A stretch of DNA of 64,000 nt from Eublepharis macularius (taxonomy: Eukaryota > Chordata > Lepidosauria > Squamata > Eublepharidae), in contig NC_072802.1 of assembly GCF_028583425.1 (NCBI RefSeq), positions 17,431,926-17,495,925 of the forward strand. Reading direction: 5' to 3'. The notes under the pieces were generated by a model that saw nothing but the letters and a program-made list of their open reading frames with translations, was not told where the DNA came from and did no database searches. Of the stretch, positions 11,682 through 24,600 are shown piece after piece (position 1 is the first letter of the stretch; each line of letters begins with the position of its first letter). Both the position numbers and the translations under genes were made by a program.

Positions 11682-11920
11682 AAGGAGCTGCTGCAGCAGA
11701 GTGGTTAGGGGGCTGGGCTGTGAATCAGTACGGTCTGGGTTCGACTCGCACTACTGCCTTGAGCTCAGCAGGTGGCCTTGGGTGAGCCCCTCAGTCCAGC
11801 TCCCCAGCTGCATTGTGGGGCTAATGGCGCTGACTTTGTTCACTGCTCTCAGTGGGCATTAATCTGTCCAGAGGGGCGGCATATAAGCAGTTACTAAAAC
11901 TATTATTATGCGGAGTAAAA
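11682..11920 (+). repeat. tRNA-derived SINE (full length, sense), tandem with the previous copy
   Basis: Same family as the copy at 11476, ending 'ggcggcatataagcagttac' and an attattat tail. It abuts the STARD10-type CpG island, and the two copies sit head to tail. Confidence 0.7.
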
Positions 11921-11934
11921 CTTCTGCCTGGAGG

Positions 11935-12660
11935 CCGCGATAGATTTTGAAAATGCCGCCCCTGGAAAGTTGACGCCGAATCGCGCCTGGCGGATCTCTG
12001 GGCTGCGAGCGCTGCTTTGGCCCCCTGCGAGCGATCCGTGCTGGGGCTGCGGCTCCCCTCCCGGGTTCGATGCCCCGCGCGGCCGTCGCCGCCGCGGAGC
12101 TGTTTGCCTTGGAACGCGCCGCCTCCCCTTTTTCAAACCCCGCCGGTTCCCCGCCGGGCGCCCCGTCCAATGGGAGGCGGCGGGCGCCGGTTCTCTCCCC
12201 GCCCCGCCCCGGCTGCCCAGCGGCGGGGCGGGGCGGGGCGGCCGAGGCACCTGCCGGCTTCTCGGGGGCGGCGCGCCGGGGAGCGACTCTTACGCGCCGC
12301 GGAGGCGGAGGCCGGGCTGGGCTTTGCACCTGCTGCGCCCGGCTGGGAGCGTCGCCGGGTCCCTCCTGGCCCTATGGAACCCGTGCAGCTGCCGGACGAG
12401 GCCGCCTTCCGGGCTTTCCGGGCGCAGTGCGAGGCGGAGCAGGGCTGGCAGTGCCGCTACAACCGGGAGGGCATCGGCGTCTGGGGGCAGCCGCCGCCCC
12501 CGGGCATCTTCGCCGTGCATCGCGTCAAGGTGAGTCCCGCCGCCCCTTCGAAGCCTCCACTGGAGCGGTGCCTCTTGGGCTGGGGTTGCGTAGCGAGGGG
12601 CAGAGGTGATGCAGGCTCAGGGGTCTTATGCCGGCAGGGCGGGGGGGATATCTAACATTT
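11935..12660 (+). promoter_or_regulatory. CpG-island promoter of STARD10-type gene
   Basis: This is a strongly GC- and CpG-rich block around the first coding exon. It has a CCAAT box at 12167-12171 and clustered GC boxes (Sp1-type) at 12198-12210 and 12224-12241, 130-210 bp upstream of the start codon. No TATA box is evident, so initiation is probably dispersed at about 12250-12340. Confidence 0.75.
12374..12529 (+). CDS. STARD10: STARD10-like exon 1
   Basis: It begins MEPVQLPDEAAFRAFRAQCE, matching human VQVPDDQDFRSFRSECE, and ends HRVK before a gtgagt donor. It is 52 codons long and ends in phase 0. Confidence 0.85.
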
Positions 12661-15600
12661 CCTGAAGAAAACCACCACATCAAAAGTTCGGCTCTCTCGG
12701 CTTGCCATTCTCCAAGTGGGGCCTGGAGATCTCCCGGAATTACGACTGATCTCCAGGCGACAGAGATCAGTTTCCCTGGAGAAAACGGAAACTTTGGAGG
12801 ATGGGCTTTATGGTATTCTATCTTGCTGAGGTCTCTCCCTTCTGAAGCCCCCCCCCCCAAACCAGGCTCCACTCCTAAGTCTCCAGTAATTTCCTAACTC
12901 AAGAGTTGGCACCCTAGCCCTGCCTTTTCCTGGTAGGCTATTTTTCTACAAGGAAGAAAGGATTTGGATTGGGGGTATTATAGTATCCTGCCTGAAGTGG
13001 TATAGTCGTAAAGAAAAAACTGTTGATAACCCTGAGAGTTCTAGTCAGTGTAAGTTAACTTTTGTAGGTGAAACCTACAGACAGAATTAAACACAAATGT
13101 AACGTGATACTCCCTTGCAGCAAGCCTTTTAGACCAAGGTAGAGAATTCTCTGTTTGGGGGCTGATGGCTAAAGTTCTAGCCCCTCCCTGTGGGCCATTA
13201 AGTTTGCCTTTTTGAACCTCTTGTGCTAATTGTGCGTGAGAGAAAAAGAGAGAATGAAAGTTGATGTGAAAATTAATTTAACTTCTAACCCGTCCCTTCC
13301 TAGGGGCTTGGGTCAAGTGGCAGTTAGTTGAGGGAGGAGCACACAGTAGAAACAAGATACCAAGCATAGAAAGATGAACACTTTTAAGCCCTGTGTGATC
13401 TTGCGAGGAGAGACTTGAGCCTGTGCTTAAGTCCAACACTGACTTAAAGGGCTTCAGTGACCATGAAGTTTTAATTTTTGAAGGCTAAGGCTTTGTCTGG
13501 AGCATGCATCCCAAAATTAAATATTCCAGAAATGGACTTACATTCTCAGCCTAGCAGCACGTCTTTGCAGCCTTTCTGAGACTTATTTAGAATCCTCTTT
13601 TTGGTAGACCTTCTAAAGAGACATTTGGTGCACAGAGGGATCCACAGACGGGCTGGTGCGAAGGTCAGGCTCCGGGGCTGCCTCTCCAGCTCAGCCACTC
13701 TGGCACCTGCTGGGGGCAGCTTAGGGGTGAGAGTGGGTCTTGATCACTCCCTGACATCAGCAACACGAGAGGGGACTCCTGGTGCCACCACGCCCCAGCC
13801 ATGTCCAAGCTAAGTCCAGGCGGTGATACTGGCGGGGTTTACCTGGGCCCCAGCCTTTGGTGTCACAGGTCCAGGAGCTGATGAGTGTACCATGCTTGGG
13901 CCAGCAAAATACTTTCAGCTGGCCCTGCATATGCCTTGCCTGTCTCAGACCCTTGCAGGCATCAAATGTGGCTGACGGGACAGAACATACAGAGCTATCT
14001 GCTATACTAAATGTGTGTTCTACCTGCTGTGCCTATGAGGCCCAAATTATTAGGTTACCTGGGAAATGCAAAGGTCACTTGTGAAAACACCTGCCAAAGG
14101 AGAGACTGCCCTGAAACCAGAGTGCTCGCTGGCCCAACTTCTTGCATGGTTTGGAGTAATAAAGACTGGCTGCCACCCTGCCGTAGAGCCCTTGATATGC
14201 CCCTCCAGAGGTGTCACTTTCTTTTTCACCTGGCTTTTCTCCCCCTTGATCTGTAATAATTCAAATGTGCAAATATATATTGGTGATACACCTTAAATTT
14301 GAGAGGAAAAAGAAGTGGAGGTGGGAGGCTTGCTTCTGCTTTCCATAGTATGTAATGATAACAAATGTGCATGAAGGGGCAGTATAGGAAGGGGGGGCTG
14401 TGTCTCAGTGGAAGAGCTTCCACTTTGCCTGCCAAAGGTTGCCGAGTAGAAACATACAGTCACAGAGCTGTAAATGCAGGAAATTCATAACTCCCCACTC
14501 TCCAGGATTCCCAGCCATCTGGGCTGGAGGAAAATTCCTTCCAGGCCTCAATAGGCATTGCTCTAGACACGTAAGAAGGGCTGTGAGAACTAAGCACTGG
14601 CCTGTCCCGCCTCACCGTTCCTCTCCTGATCTGCCTAAGTTCATACTGAATTGTAGAATCAGCTTTGCTGACGGATGGCCATTAAGCCTTTGCTTAAAAA
14701 CCAGCAAAGGAGAGCCGTCAGCATAATATAGAGAGTTAGATAGTTAGAATCTTCACTTCTAGCATGACACCTCGGTGGGTGACCTTAGGCCCGTCACAAA
14801 CTCTCAGCCTTATCTACCTCATAGGGTTGTTGTGGGAAAATGGAGGAGGGGAGAATGAAGTTCTAAGCTGCTCTGAATTCTCAACTGAGGAGAAAAATGG
14901 ATTATAAATAAGTAAATGCATCTTCTGAGGAAGACTGTTCTGTTGAGGAACCACTCTTGTTGTCAGAAAGTTCTTCCTAACGTTTAGCCCCAAACTCTTT
15001 TGGTTTAATTTCAAGGCATTGGTTCTGGGCCGACCCTCTGGAGCAACAGAAAAATCCGCTCCTTTTTCTTTGTGACACCCCTTCAGGTATTTGAAGGTGG
15101 CTGTCGTATCACCTCTCAGTCATTTCCTCTCCAGGCTAAACAGACCCCAGCCCTTTCAACCTTTCCTCATAGCACTTGGTCTACAGACCTCTCACCAACT
15201 TTGTAGCCCTTCCTTGGACACTGGCCGTTTTCACACTGCTTACCAGCCACGGAACATTGCGCCAAGCTCCCGGAATGACAGCGTCTTCCTGGCGCGATTT
15301 CGCATGAGAACTGCTGTTCTCGCACGAAATCGCACCAGGAAGACACTCCCGTTCCTGGAGCGTGGCTTGATGTTCCATGGCCAGTAAGCAGTGTGAAAAC
15401 GGCCACTTTCTGAAGGTTCAGTCCCCAGCATCTCCATTTAAAAGGACTGTATAGGAGGTGATGCAAAAGAGTTGCTGCTTGAGTCAGTGAAGCAGACCTT
15501 GCCTGACTCATAGTCTGACTCTGTATAAGGCAGCATCATGTTTACGAGGTACTTGATGTTGTTCATGGAATGCCCTGGAGCTGTGTGTGAGAGATTGCTT

Positions 15601-18600
15601 CATGCAGGTGGGTCACCTCTTCCTTCTCCTGCCTGAAACCACGTCTTGCATGATCGGGACTGATAGTCATGAAATAAGTGCATGTGAGCATGTGCAGTGT
15701 TCATGGGTATGTGCCCAGCCCTCCGGTGCAGGGAGAGTGGTTTCTATGGCACGTGGCCATGCTTGACATCTCTTTAAAAACTATTTAACTGCCACATTCG
15801 CCATAATAGTTACAGTGACTCTACAGTGGATTTTCTTACTCCATTTCAGTAGCAGTGAATCTTTGCTCAAGGTAGTTCCTTGCCAAGGAAATTATGGAGC
15901 ACAAGATGTCCGCGTCTTTGTTGTTCTTGTCGTTTCCAGTTTTCATTGGGCTTCACCACAGTGGAAACTTCCTTGACGTGGGGTTCTAGTTAGAAAGCTT
16001 GTCAAACCAAAGTAGAATGCACGAGTTGTTCCCATCGCCAGCATTAACCTGAGTCATCCTTTTCCTGGCCAACCAGGAAGCTGGTGAACAGATCAATGAT
16101 TTACTAAGCACCCAAGCCTGCCTGACTCATTCAGGGACGAAGGATGAAAGTTATGGAGCATTGCTCTGTTCTTCATCTTTTCTTCTGGGCAACAATCCCA
16201 CCACAGAAGCTTATCTGTTCAAGAATGTACAGCTAGAACTTAACTGACAAAACCCTGTCTCTGGTTTCTGGTCACTGCCTGCCTTACCTCTGCAGTTGAA
16301 GGCACAGAGAGCAGCTTGAGAAAAGGATCTCAGCTGGTAGGCTGGACAATATGGGAGCAGGCAGTCCTTCAAGTACCCCGTCCCCAAGCCATTTAGGGCC
16401 TTTTTGGTAAGAACTAGTGCTGTGAATTGTTTCCAGAAATTGATGGGCAGCCATCAGTTGGAGAGTGCCCTCAAATCATAGCTGACTTCTAGCGACCCCT
16501 GGTGGGGTTTTCATGGCAAGAGACTAACAGAGGTGGTTTGCCATTGCCCGCCTCTGCAACCCTGGTCTTTTTTTGTGGTCTCTCATCCAATTACTAAACA
16601 AGGCTGACCCAGCTTAGTTTCTGAGATCAGATGAGATCAGGCTCACCTGGGCTATCCAAGTCAGGGCAACTACATGGTTAAGCTACTTTTATTTACTGCT
16701 ATAGTTCAAGTACTGTAATAAATCTCTATTCTTGGGGTGGGAGCCCTAATTTAAATCCATTATTTATTATCATACTGAAAACCCCATAGAGATAGAAACA
16801 AAAAGACCAAATCAGTCACTGAAAGCAACGCAGTGTGTATGGTAAATCTCCCACCCAAAAAGAGAAGACCTACAGCAAATTAGGAGCATGCTCAGTAGGT
16901 AGCATTGCTTGGGAGAAGTGGCTGAACCCACAAAGTTCTAGCAATTCAGCCTGGCCAGGGAGAGAGAGAGCAATTATACGCAAGGAATGGAAAGTCCTGC
17001 TCTTTAAAAGCCCACATTATCCTCAAGTGTCCAGGAAAGAAGGTTCTGTAACTTTCAGGGTATATTTTCTTTTTCTTTATAATTCATCTTGCACCAAAAA
17101 CTTTGCACGGGTTGATTAAGTAAAGTCGGTCTAAAATCCTTAAAACTCTAGTCAATTGTTTTATTTTGACTTATTTAATAATCTTTTTAAAACCTAATTT
17201 TCAGCCTTGCAAGGGAAGGTTGTCGCTGAAAATAACCTCTTCAGCACAGTTCTATAAACTGAGTTGCTTTTACTTTTTATATGTTCATTTATAACCCCAC
17301 CTATCTCCCCAGTAGGGAGGGACCCAAGGTTGCTTACATTGTTCTCCTCGCCTCGATTTTATTCTCACGAGTTGTGAAATAGGTTATTCTGAGAGTGCGT
17401 GACTGGCCCAAAGTCACCTGGCAGGTTTCCATGGCCGAGTGGGGATTTGAACCTGGGTCTCCCAGATCCTGAACTAGCCATTTATTTATTTATTTTATTT
17501 CAAATTTCTATTCCGCCCTCCCCGCGAGCAGGCTCAGGGCAGATAACATGTTAAAATACAATAAAAATTAAAACATCATTAAAACAGCAGTGTATTTCTA
17601 TTAATACACATTTAAAACAGGATGGTGGACAACCTTCACAGGGAGGGTTAAGATTTTATACACCCCTTTTTTCAGGCCGGTGGAGGCCCAGCCTCAGCCA
17701 TATGCCTGGCGGAACAACTCTGTCTTGCAGGCCTGGCAGAAGGATAGTAGGTCCTGCCAGGCCCTGATTTCAGCAGACCGAGTGTTCCACCAGGTGGGAG
17801 CCAGGACCGAAAAGGCCCTGGGTCTAGTCGAGGCTAGGCAGGCCTCCTTGGGGCCAGGGACCACCAACAGCTGTTTGTCCCCTGATCGGAGCGTCCTCCA
17901 GGGAATATATGGGGAGAGACGGTCCCGTAGATACGCTGGTCCCAGTCCGCACAGGGCCTTATAGGTCAGTACCAGAACCTTGAATCTGATCCTGTACTCC
18001 ACTGGCAACCAATGCAGCTCCCATAAGATTGGTGTTATATGCGCCTGATTTGGCACTCTCATAATAACACGAGCTGCTGCATTTTGTACCAGCTGTAATC
18101 TCCAGGTCAGGCTCAACGGCAGCCCCACATAGAGCAAATTACAGTAATCTAGCCTAGAGATGACCATTGCTTGGATGACCGTTTTAAATAATAGTAGGCG
18201 GTAGTTAAATAATTTTAAAGTAGCTAGTGGCTATGATTGGTCTCAAAACACATGAGAAATTCCCCTGCAGCTGCATATTACAGAAAGATTTAATGATCTT
18301 CTCGTTGAGGTGTCTTCCAAGGGATCCCAGGTCTTCCTGGAACACCGCTGAGAGCTTTACAGTACAATCCTATGCAAAATTATTCCAGATGAAGCCCACT
18401 GGCTTCTGTGACTGGTGAATTTAGACTGGAGAAACACTGATATGGTTTGGATCCTGCGCAGCTTGTGCTACGTAAGTGTAACTTTCCTGCTCTCCTTTCT
18501 TGCTGTCTGTGGCACCTGAAATTGTTAGGTGAGAAAAATGGTGAGAATGTAGGTGAGGTCTACAGAAATGCATACCTTCCCATCCAAACAGCATACAAAC

Positions 18601-21600
18601 ATGGTTTGAATGCAGTATTTACACAAAGGTCACGCCAAGCATGGTCTGGGAAGAATTGTGTGAAAGCAGCTGAGTTAGGGGACAACTTTGTGGGGATGCT
18701 CCCAAAAAAACCTCATTTGAGTTTGGTGTCCAAAGTGGAGCAAAAACCTCATGTGAAAGTAGCCTATGAAAAGTTGTATAATGTGGCTGTAACGTCCCCA
18801 ACAGAGATGATTAAGGATGTGATGGAAACATCAGTGGCTTTCCCGATTCTGTATAAGTAAAGGCTCCAATTTGCCTATGTTGTTATTTTTTCTGGAACTT
18901 TCCTATTTCAGATGTGAGGCCCCCCCACACCTCCCCCAGCCTTGCCTTGAGAGACTTCATTACATTCCTGGAGACAAGCACAGAGAGATCTCAGAGGCCA
19001 GACAGCACTGCAAGTTGGGGGGAACGGAGGCAAATATTTTGCTTACAGTTCCTGGACATCAGCTTTGCCATGTGGCTGAGAGCCAAACTACAAGTGACGT
19101 CTTACACAGGTTGGACACTAGTCGGCTTCCCTCAAGTTTTGATGGGAAATGTAGGCATCCTGGTCTTGCAGCTGTAATGGAGAGCCAAGCTGTAAAACCA
19201 GGGCGCCTACATTTCCCATCAAAACTTGAGGAAAGCCGACTAGTGTCCAACCTGTGTAAGACATCACTTGTAGTTTGGCTCTCAGATTCACAGTGTTTCT
19301 GGCTGCTGTTTTTATGTTCTCAGCCCTCCCATATACAGACAAATGTAGGAGAGAATGGACACAAAATCCCCCTGGGACTCAGGTGCTGTCCTCTTTGCCT
19401 GTCTTCTTTTATACGGTGGAGGATTTTGTTTCTCACTCAGTGGGGAACCATTGGCTGGCTGGCGAGGGGAGCTGATCTCTTGGTACATTTTGTGATAGAA
19501 TGTTTTGTGCTGAGCATCATGTTCCTGAATCCTGACACAGAGAAAAGAGAGAACCCACTCCTCTTTGAGTGGTTCAGTTGATGGAACTCACACGTCCTCT
19601 CCACCATTCAGAAGCTTCTCGAGGGCGCTTGTGTATAAGGGCGCTTGTGCATCAGATCAGGATGCCACCAGCAGGGGTCTTGGCACCCACAGCATCCTCC
19701 TTCTCTCTACAGTGCCGCGTTGACATGCCGGGTGTGTCAGCAGCGACGGCGTACGATGTGCTGCACGACGCTGACTACCGCAAGAAGTGGGACCCCAACG
19801 TCATTGAAACGCATGACATTGCCCGCATCACCAACAATGCCGATGTGGGCTATTATTCATGTAAGTGAAGGGCGCCTAACCCCCAGTTGGTGCAAGGTGT
19901 AGCTAGGTGAAGAGACTGAGCTACAAATTGAGAAGAATCTGAATTTGATTTTGCTAGACTAGGAACATTGTAGATAATCTTAGGCAACTGCTGTCTGTCA
20001 ATTTCATCTCCCCCCACCCACCCTTTCCTCCGTCCCCATTATGAGAGTGATAAGACTATACTATCCTACTGAGCTGGTATGTCCCGAGTTCAAATCCTCA
20101 CTTGGCAATAGAGTTTGCTGGGTTCTCTTGAGCTAGTCACTTGACCTATCTCACAGGGTTGATATGTGGATAAAATAGGTGAGAACCACCATGAACACCA
20201 CTTTGAGCTCCATGGAGTTGGGTGGGGGGGTGAAAATATGATACAGTAGTGATAGGATTGTTGTGTGTATATATGATGCACTTGAATACCTGAGAGCAAT
20301 GAACCATTTCCATGTTATTGTTGAGTAAGGGCATCTAAAATATTATGGCGTGGATCCTGCTGGAAATCTCTACTGATGGAAAGACTTCCATCGACTTTGC
20401 TGCCTCCCCCACCACTGCAGCCCAAAATGGCTCCTTGAAATGCTGTTTGTGAGGGTGGTGGAGTCAAAGGTCTGCTATGGGAGGGGGGAGTCAGCCAAAA
20501 TCCACTCTCCCCTTCAGCATGCACAGAAGTGATTGGCTGGTTCAACTTCCGTTCTAGTTACTATTTAGTCTCTCTTCTAATGTGACGGCCAGTTGTCCGG
20601 GCTTCAGGGATTCCTCACACAGTACTTAGTGTGGGGTACACAGGAATCTGTGCTTTAATTCAGAATAGTTTCTTGCCCTCAAGGCTTTGAAAATGTGCAT
20701 GGTTGGCAATGCATGCAGAAAGTTCCCTTGCTCTTCTCCGTCTCTAGCTGAAATAAAACCAGCTGTTTTTGCATCCCCTTTTGCTTCCTCACTTGACTCT
20801 GGAGTTAACCTTTGCAACCTAGATGGTTAAGAACCACCTTTTGCCACATGAGCCAACCGGAGTTTGGGGTAAGCTGGTGCCCTTTTCCTTTCAAGGCCTT
20901 TTTTTAGGTGGTTTCTGGAATCATCTTCCAGAAAAAGTGCAGAAGGCCTCCTTCCCTTCTGCAGAGGATGAAATATGTTTTTATTTCAACTAACTGAAAA
21001 AAAAAATTCTCTGGATTTCCCCTCAGATGACTTTCCAGCTGTTATTGAAATCACTTTAGTGTATTCCATAGATGGTGATGTTGCTGAAATGACTTTAATG
21101 CATTCTATAGGTGTTTCATTGATTGGATTTTAATGGTATGGGTGATTTAATCTTTGGTTAAATCACCTAAAACAAAGCAAAAAAGCAGCATAGAAATATT
21201 TCATATAAATAACTGAAATGGTTTTTTTTCTTGGTTTTTTAAAAACAGATCTCCGTTTTGTAATTCATTTTTTTTAAATCCATAACATGCTATTGCTAGG
21301 AAAGCAGAACTAAAGAAGGTTTCTCTGCAGGCTGAAAAGGAGCCTTAAAAGAGAGGTCAGATGCCCCCACATTCCTAGATAAAGGACAGCATAGGGCAGA
21401 CATGGTTAACATGTTGCGGAGTGGGCATTTGTCCGGGTGCCTCCTGTTTGGGGCAGTTGGTTGCCTCATTTCTGAAGGTGAAGTGGTGGCACCCTGGAAG
21501 GCACTGCTTCAGCAGAAGGTCTTAAGTATCAGATGGGTTTGTTTGGAAGCAGGTAATCCTTCAGTGCTGGATTTATACAGCCTTGGTGGGCATTGTTTGG

Positions 21601-24600
21601 AATTTGTTTCTCTGAGCACCTGCACAAATCACAGGTGTCGGCATAGTGACCACTTCTTCTTTATCTTCTGCATAACTTGCTGTGAGTTAATTTAGCTAGG
21701 GCTAGCTTAGGATTGCTCTCTTACAGACAATTAATAGGTTATATGAATTTGTTTAAAGATATCCCTGCATTAGTCAGGCAACATGTTTTTAAAATGTTGC
21801 TTATTTTTGACACAAATATTTATAGCAGATAAGCACATGGAACCTTAGAAGAGGCATTCCTATTTCATTTTCTTACAGGAGAGAATACCTCCTCTAAGAT
21901 GGTGCCTGTTGTGCTGTATGTATCTGTCATCTTTGCAAATGAATAAAACAGTTGTTTAAGGGGGGGAATTCTTTGGCTAGCACTTGTATATGCAAGTCTT
22001 AGAAGAAGCGTTAATTCTGTTCTGTGAGAAAATGAAGGAATGCCTCTTCTAAGAGCTCCTGCTTTCTGCAGCATCGATAAATATTCATTTCAATAATCAA
22101 TTGATGCATACGATGGACTAAATGTTCCTTAACTGGGCCACAGGCGTAATTACATGAGTTTCTCTAGCGCGGTATAGTGCTGGACGTGAACTGGGAAGAG
22201 CTGGGCATGAAGGGAAGGGCCATGGAATAGCGACAGAGCATCTGTTTTGCTTACTGAAGATGCCATGTTGACTTTGTGGCATATTCAGTTAAGAGTCAGG
22301 TAGTAGATGAAGTGGATGACCTCCTGCTGAGACCCTGGAGAGCTGCTACCAGTCTGGGCAGACAATACTGACCTTGATGGACCAAGGGCCTGACTCAGTA
22401 TAAGGCAGCTTTGTGTGTTCTCTCTGCTTTAAAGGTCACCAGGTGACTTCGGGGCAGTCAGTCTGTCTCTCAGCCTAACCTAGCTCACGGGGCTCTTATG
22501 AAGAATGGGATAATCCTTTCCCTATGACCACCCTGAGTTCTTTGGAGAAATGGTGGGATTTAAATCTGTGGAGCGAGTGAGTGAATTGTAAGCAGTAACT
22601 GAAAAGCTAACGATGTGTTTGGTTGCTTGCTTGAGCTGCAGTACTTTGCACGCTTACTTGGAGAAAAAAAATCCTACTGAATTAAGTAGGGTTTACTCCT
22701 GACTAAACATTTATCAGATTGCTTCATTGGCTTCCTGCAGCCTGGAGGCTGTTGGGCTTTTAGGATAGCAAGAAGCCAAACAGAAGTATGTGGAGAAGAA
22801 GGTTCAGACTGGTAGAACACTATGTAAAGCTATCACTACAGAACAGTGGGCGCCTTGGGTTTGATCACCAAAACAGCCACTGGCACTGAAATACCCCCTG
22901 CTATAGCATAGTGGTTAAGTGGTTGGACTGTAAGTCAGCACTCTGCTGGTTCAACTTTCACTCCTGCCATTAGCTGTGCAGGTGGCTTTGGAGAAGTCAT
23001 TCTTCTCAGCCCCAGCTCCCCAGCTGTATTGTGGCGATAACAACACTGACTTTGTTCATCTCTCTGAATTGGGCACTAATCTGTCTAGAAGCATGGTATA
23101 TAAGCACGGCTGTTATTGTTGTTATTATAACATTAATTCTGATTACTGGGCATGATGCTGAGTCATCTTTCTTTCCTTTGTGGCTAGGGAAGTGCCCAAA
23201 GCCCTTGAAGAACAGAGATGTCGTGACGCTGAGGTCCTGGTATGTCCTGGATAAGTCTTACGTGATCATCAACTTCTCTGTCAAGCACCCGGTGGGTGGA
23301 CGAGGAAGTGGGGGTGGCTGGAGTGGGAAGGTGTTTTATGCTTATGGAGAGGATTTAATCTGAGAACAATTCCAAAAATATCCAGAGAAGCAAGCAGTGG
23401 CAAAATATTGCTTCCTGTCTCGGTGGGTGGAATTGTCTACCAAGGTTGTATGTGTGACCCCCTCTGATGGTAAAAGTTGGAGGGTCACTACTGGACCCAG
23501 GTCCAAAAGTCTTGGGATTTTTACAAGCATCATTCTCTTCAGTCATGAAATTTAATTTGTGTTTTGTTAGAGACAACTAGTTTGCATGAGACCAGTTAGA
23601 TGTCGAGCTGTTTTTCCCACCAGGGTAAAAGGAGAGTTGCATGCTTAATGAACAGATTGAGGATTGATTATTGCCTGACCATTTTATTGAGGGGCAATTG
23701 ACGTTCTTTCCTATTCTCAGGACACCACTGCTCTCCAATTAGTTAGACCGTTAACCTTTAGATCATCAGGATGTAGGAGCTAAGTTAGCTATTCTTTATC
23801 TCCAATGTACCTTATTTCTCCCTATATGTAGTAAACATTTATTCTAGAAGCTGAACATACATGAGTCTGTGATTCTTTATCTGCTGTGCAAATAATTTCT
23901 GCTCTGCGGCAATACTTATCCAACAAATTGTCCATTCATTGCCCTGATGAGCTGTCTGTCCAGTGGTGCCTCCTGCTTTCATATCAAAATTCAGTCTGAC
24001 AGTTGATTGTCTGTCTTCCCTTGTGCAGAAATATCCTCCACGCAAGGACCTGGTGCGGGCTGTTTCACTCTGGGCTGGGTACTTGGTGCAACCAACTGGG
24101 AACAACAGCTGTTACTTGACTTACCTGGCCCAGGTTGACCCTAAAGGTAAGACAGGTGGACCCAGTGGGGTTATTTATATCCTAAACAGAACCCTGTTGA
24201 ATATATGGCAGAGCAAAAGTCCTGAACCAAAGTCTCCATAAACATTTCTTTTTTGGCCCTTTTGCTTCAGCTTGTTTTATCACCCAAAGGGATATCGATT
24301 TGCACTAGAGCTAAATGGAAGCGGGTGGGAGTGGGAGAAAGAATCCCTCATCTTTTAAAATGCAGTTTAAAACGATTCAAACGCAGCATATTCCCAGGGT
24401 GTTTTCTTAACCAAGCTTCTTATGCAGTTGCTTGGAATTCAGTTTTCTCATTGTCAGGACTGCAAGGCGGGGCTGCAGGGGGAGGATTTCAGCTCCTTTG
24501 CCTTGACTAGAAAAAAGACAGGTGTTCATATTTTGTCTGTCTTTTTCAGTGCCCTGCCAGGGTTTAAAGCATCTGAAGGGGAATAGTTTTTAATCAGGCA

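Larger units (their letters stand above)
14452..15411 (+). repeat. Old sauropsid interspersed repeat (unnamed)
   Basis: It has phrases that recur through sauropsid genomes: 'aagcctttgcttaaaaacc', 'aaagttcttcctaacgttta', 'cctctccaggctaaacag' and 'cctttcctcatagcacttgg'. I cannot name the family. It is interrupted by a SINE at about 14727-14925 and a MITE at 15223-15404. Confidence 0.5.
14388..15540 (+). repeat. SINE split by a large nested insertion
   Basis: The 5' half of a tRNA-derived SINE ('gggctgtgtctcagtggaag') ends at about 14445. Its 3' half ('ggttcagtccccagcatctc...gtataaggcagcatcatg') resumes at about 15412. The short repeat aaggtt borders both sides of the inserted block, consistent with a target duplication. 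The insert holds an old repeat, which in turn carries a SINE and a MITE. Confidence 0.6.
12530..19712 (+). other. STARD10-like intron 1
   Basis: This 7.2-kb intron is the longest in the gene. It holds MITEs, SINEs, a nested old repeat, an L2 fragment and a Harbinger-like element, listed separately. Nothing is recognised at 12920-14385, 15545-16460, 16690-17275, 18200-19075 or 19285-19712. Confidence 0.7.
19861..23187 (+). other. STARD10-like intron 2
   Basis: It contains SINEs at 20057, 22290, 22430 and 22891 and a palindromic element at 21844. I recognise nothing in 20345-21840. Confidence 0.7.

Noticed and set aside
11476-11920. tRNA genes
   Set aside because: A/B-box-like text belongs to SINE heads with long non-tRNA bodies, not to foldable mature tRNAs.
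12017-12655. Overlapping long open frames in the CpG island, both strands
   Set aside because: GC-rich composition produces them. Only the frame from 12374 aligns with a protein family and ends at a matching splice donor.
17694-18167. 157-codon minus-strand frame as a host gene
   Set aside because: It is the C-terminus of an L2-type LINE reverse transcriptase.
18447-18860. 137-codon plus-strand frame in STARD10-like intron 1
   Set aside because: No domain, homology or splice signals recognised; a chance frame is more likely.
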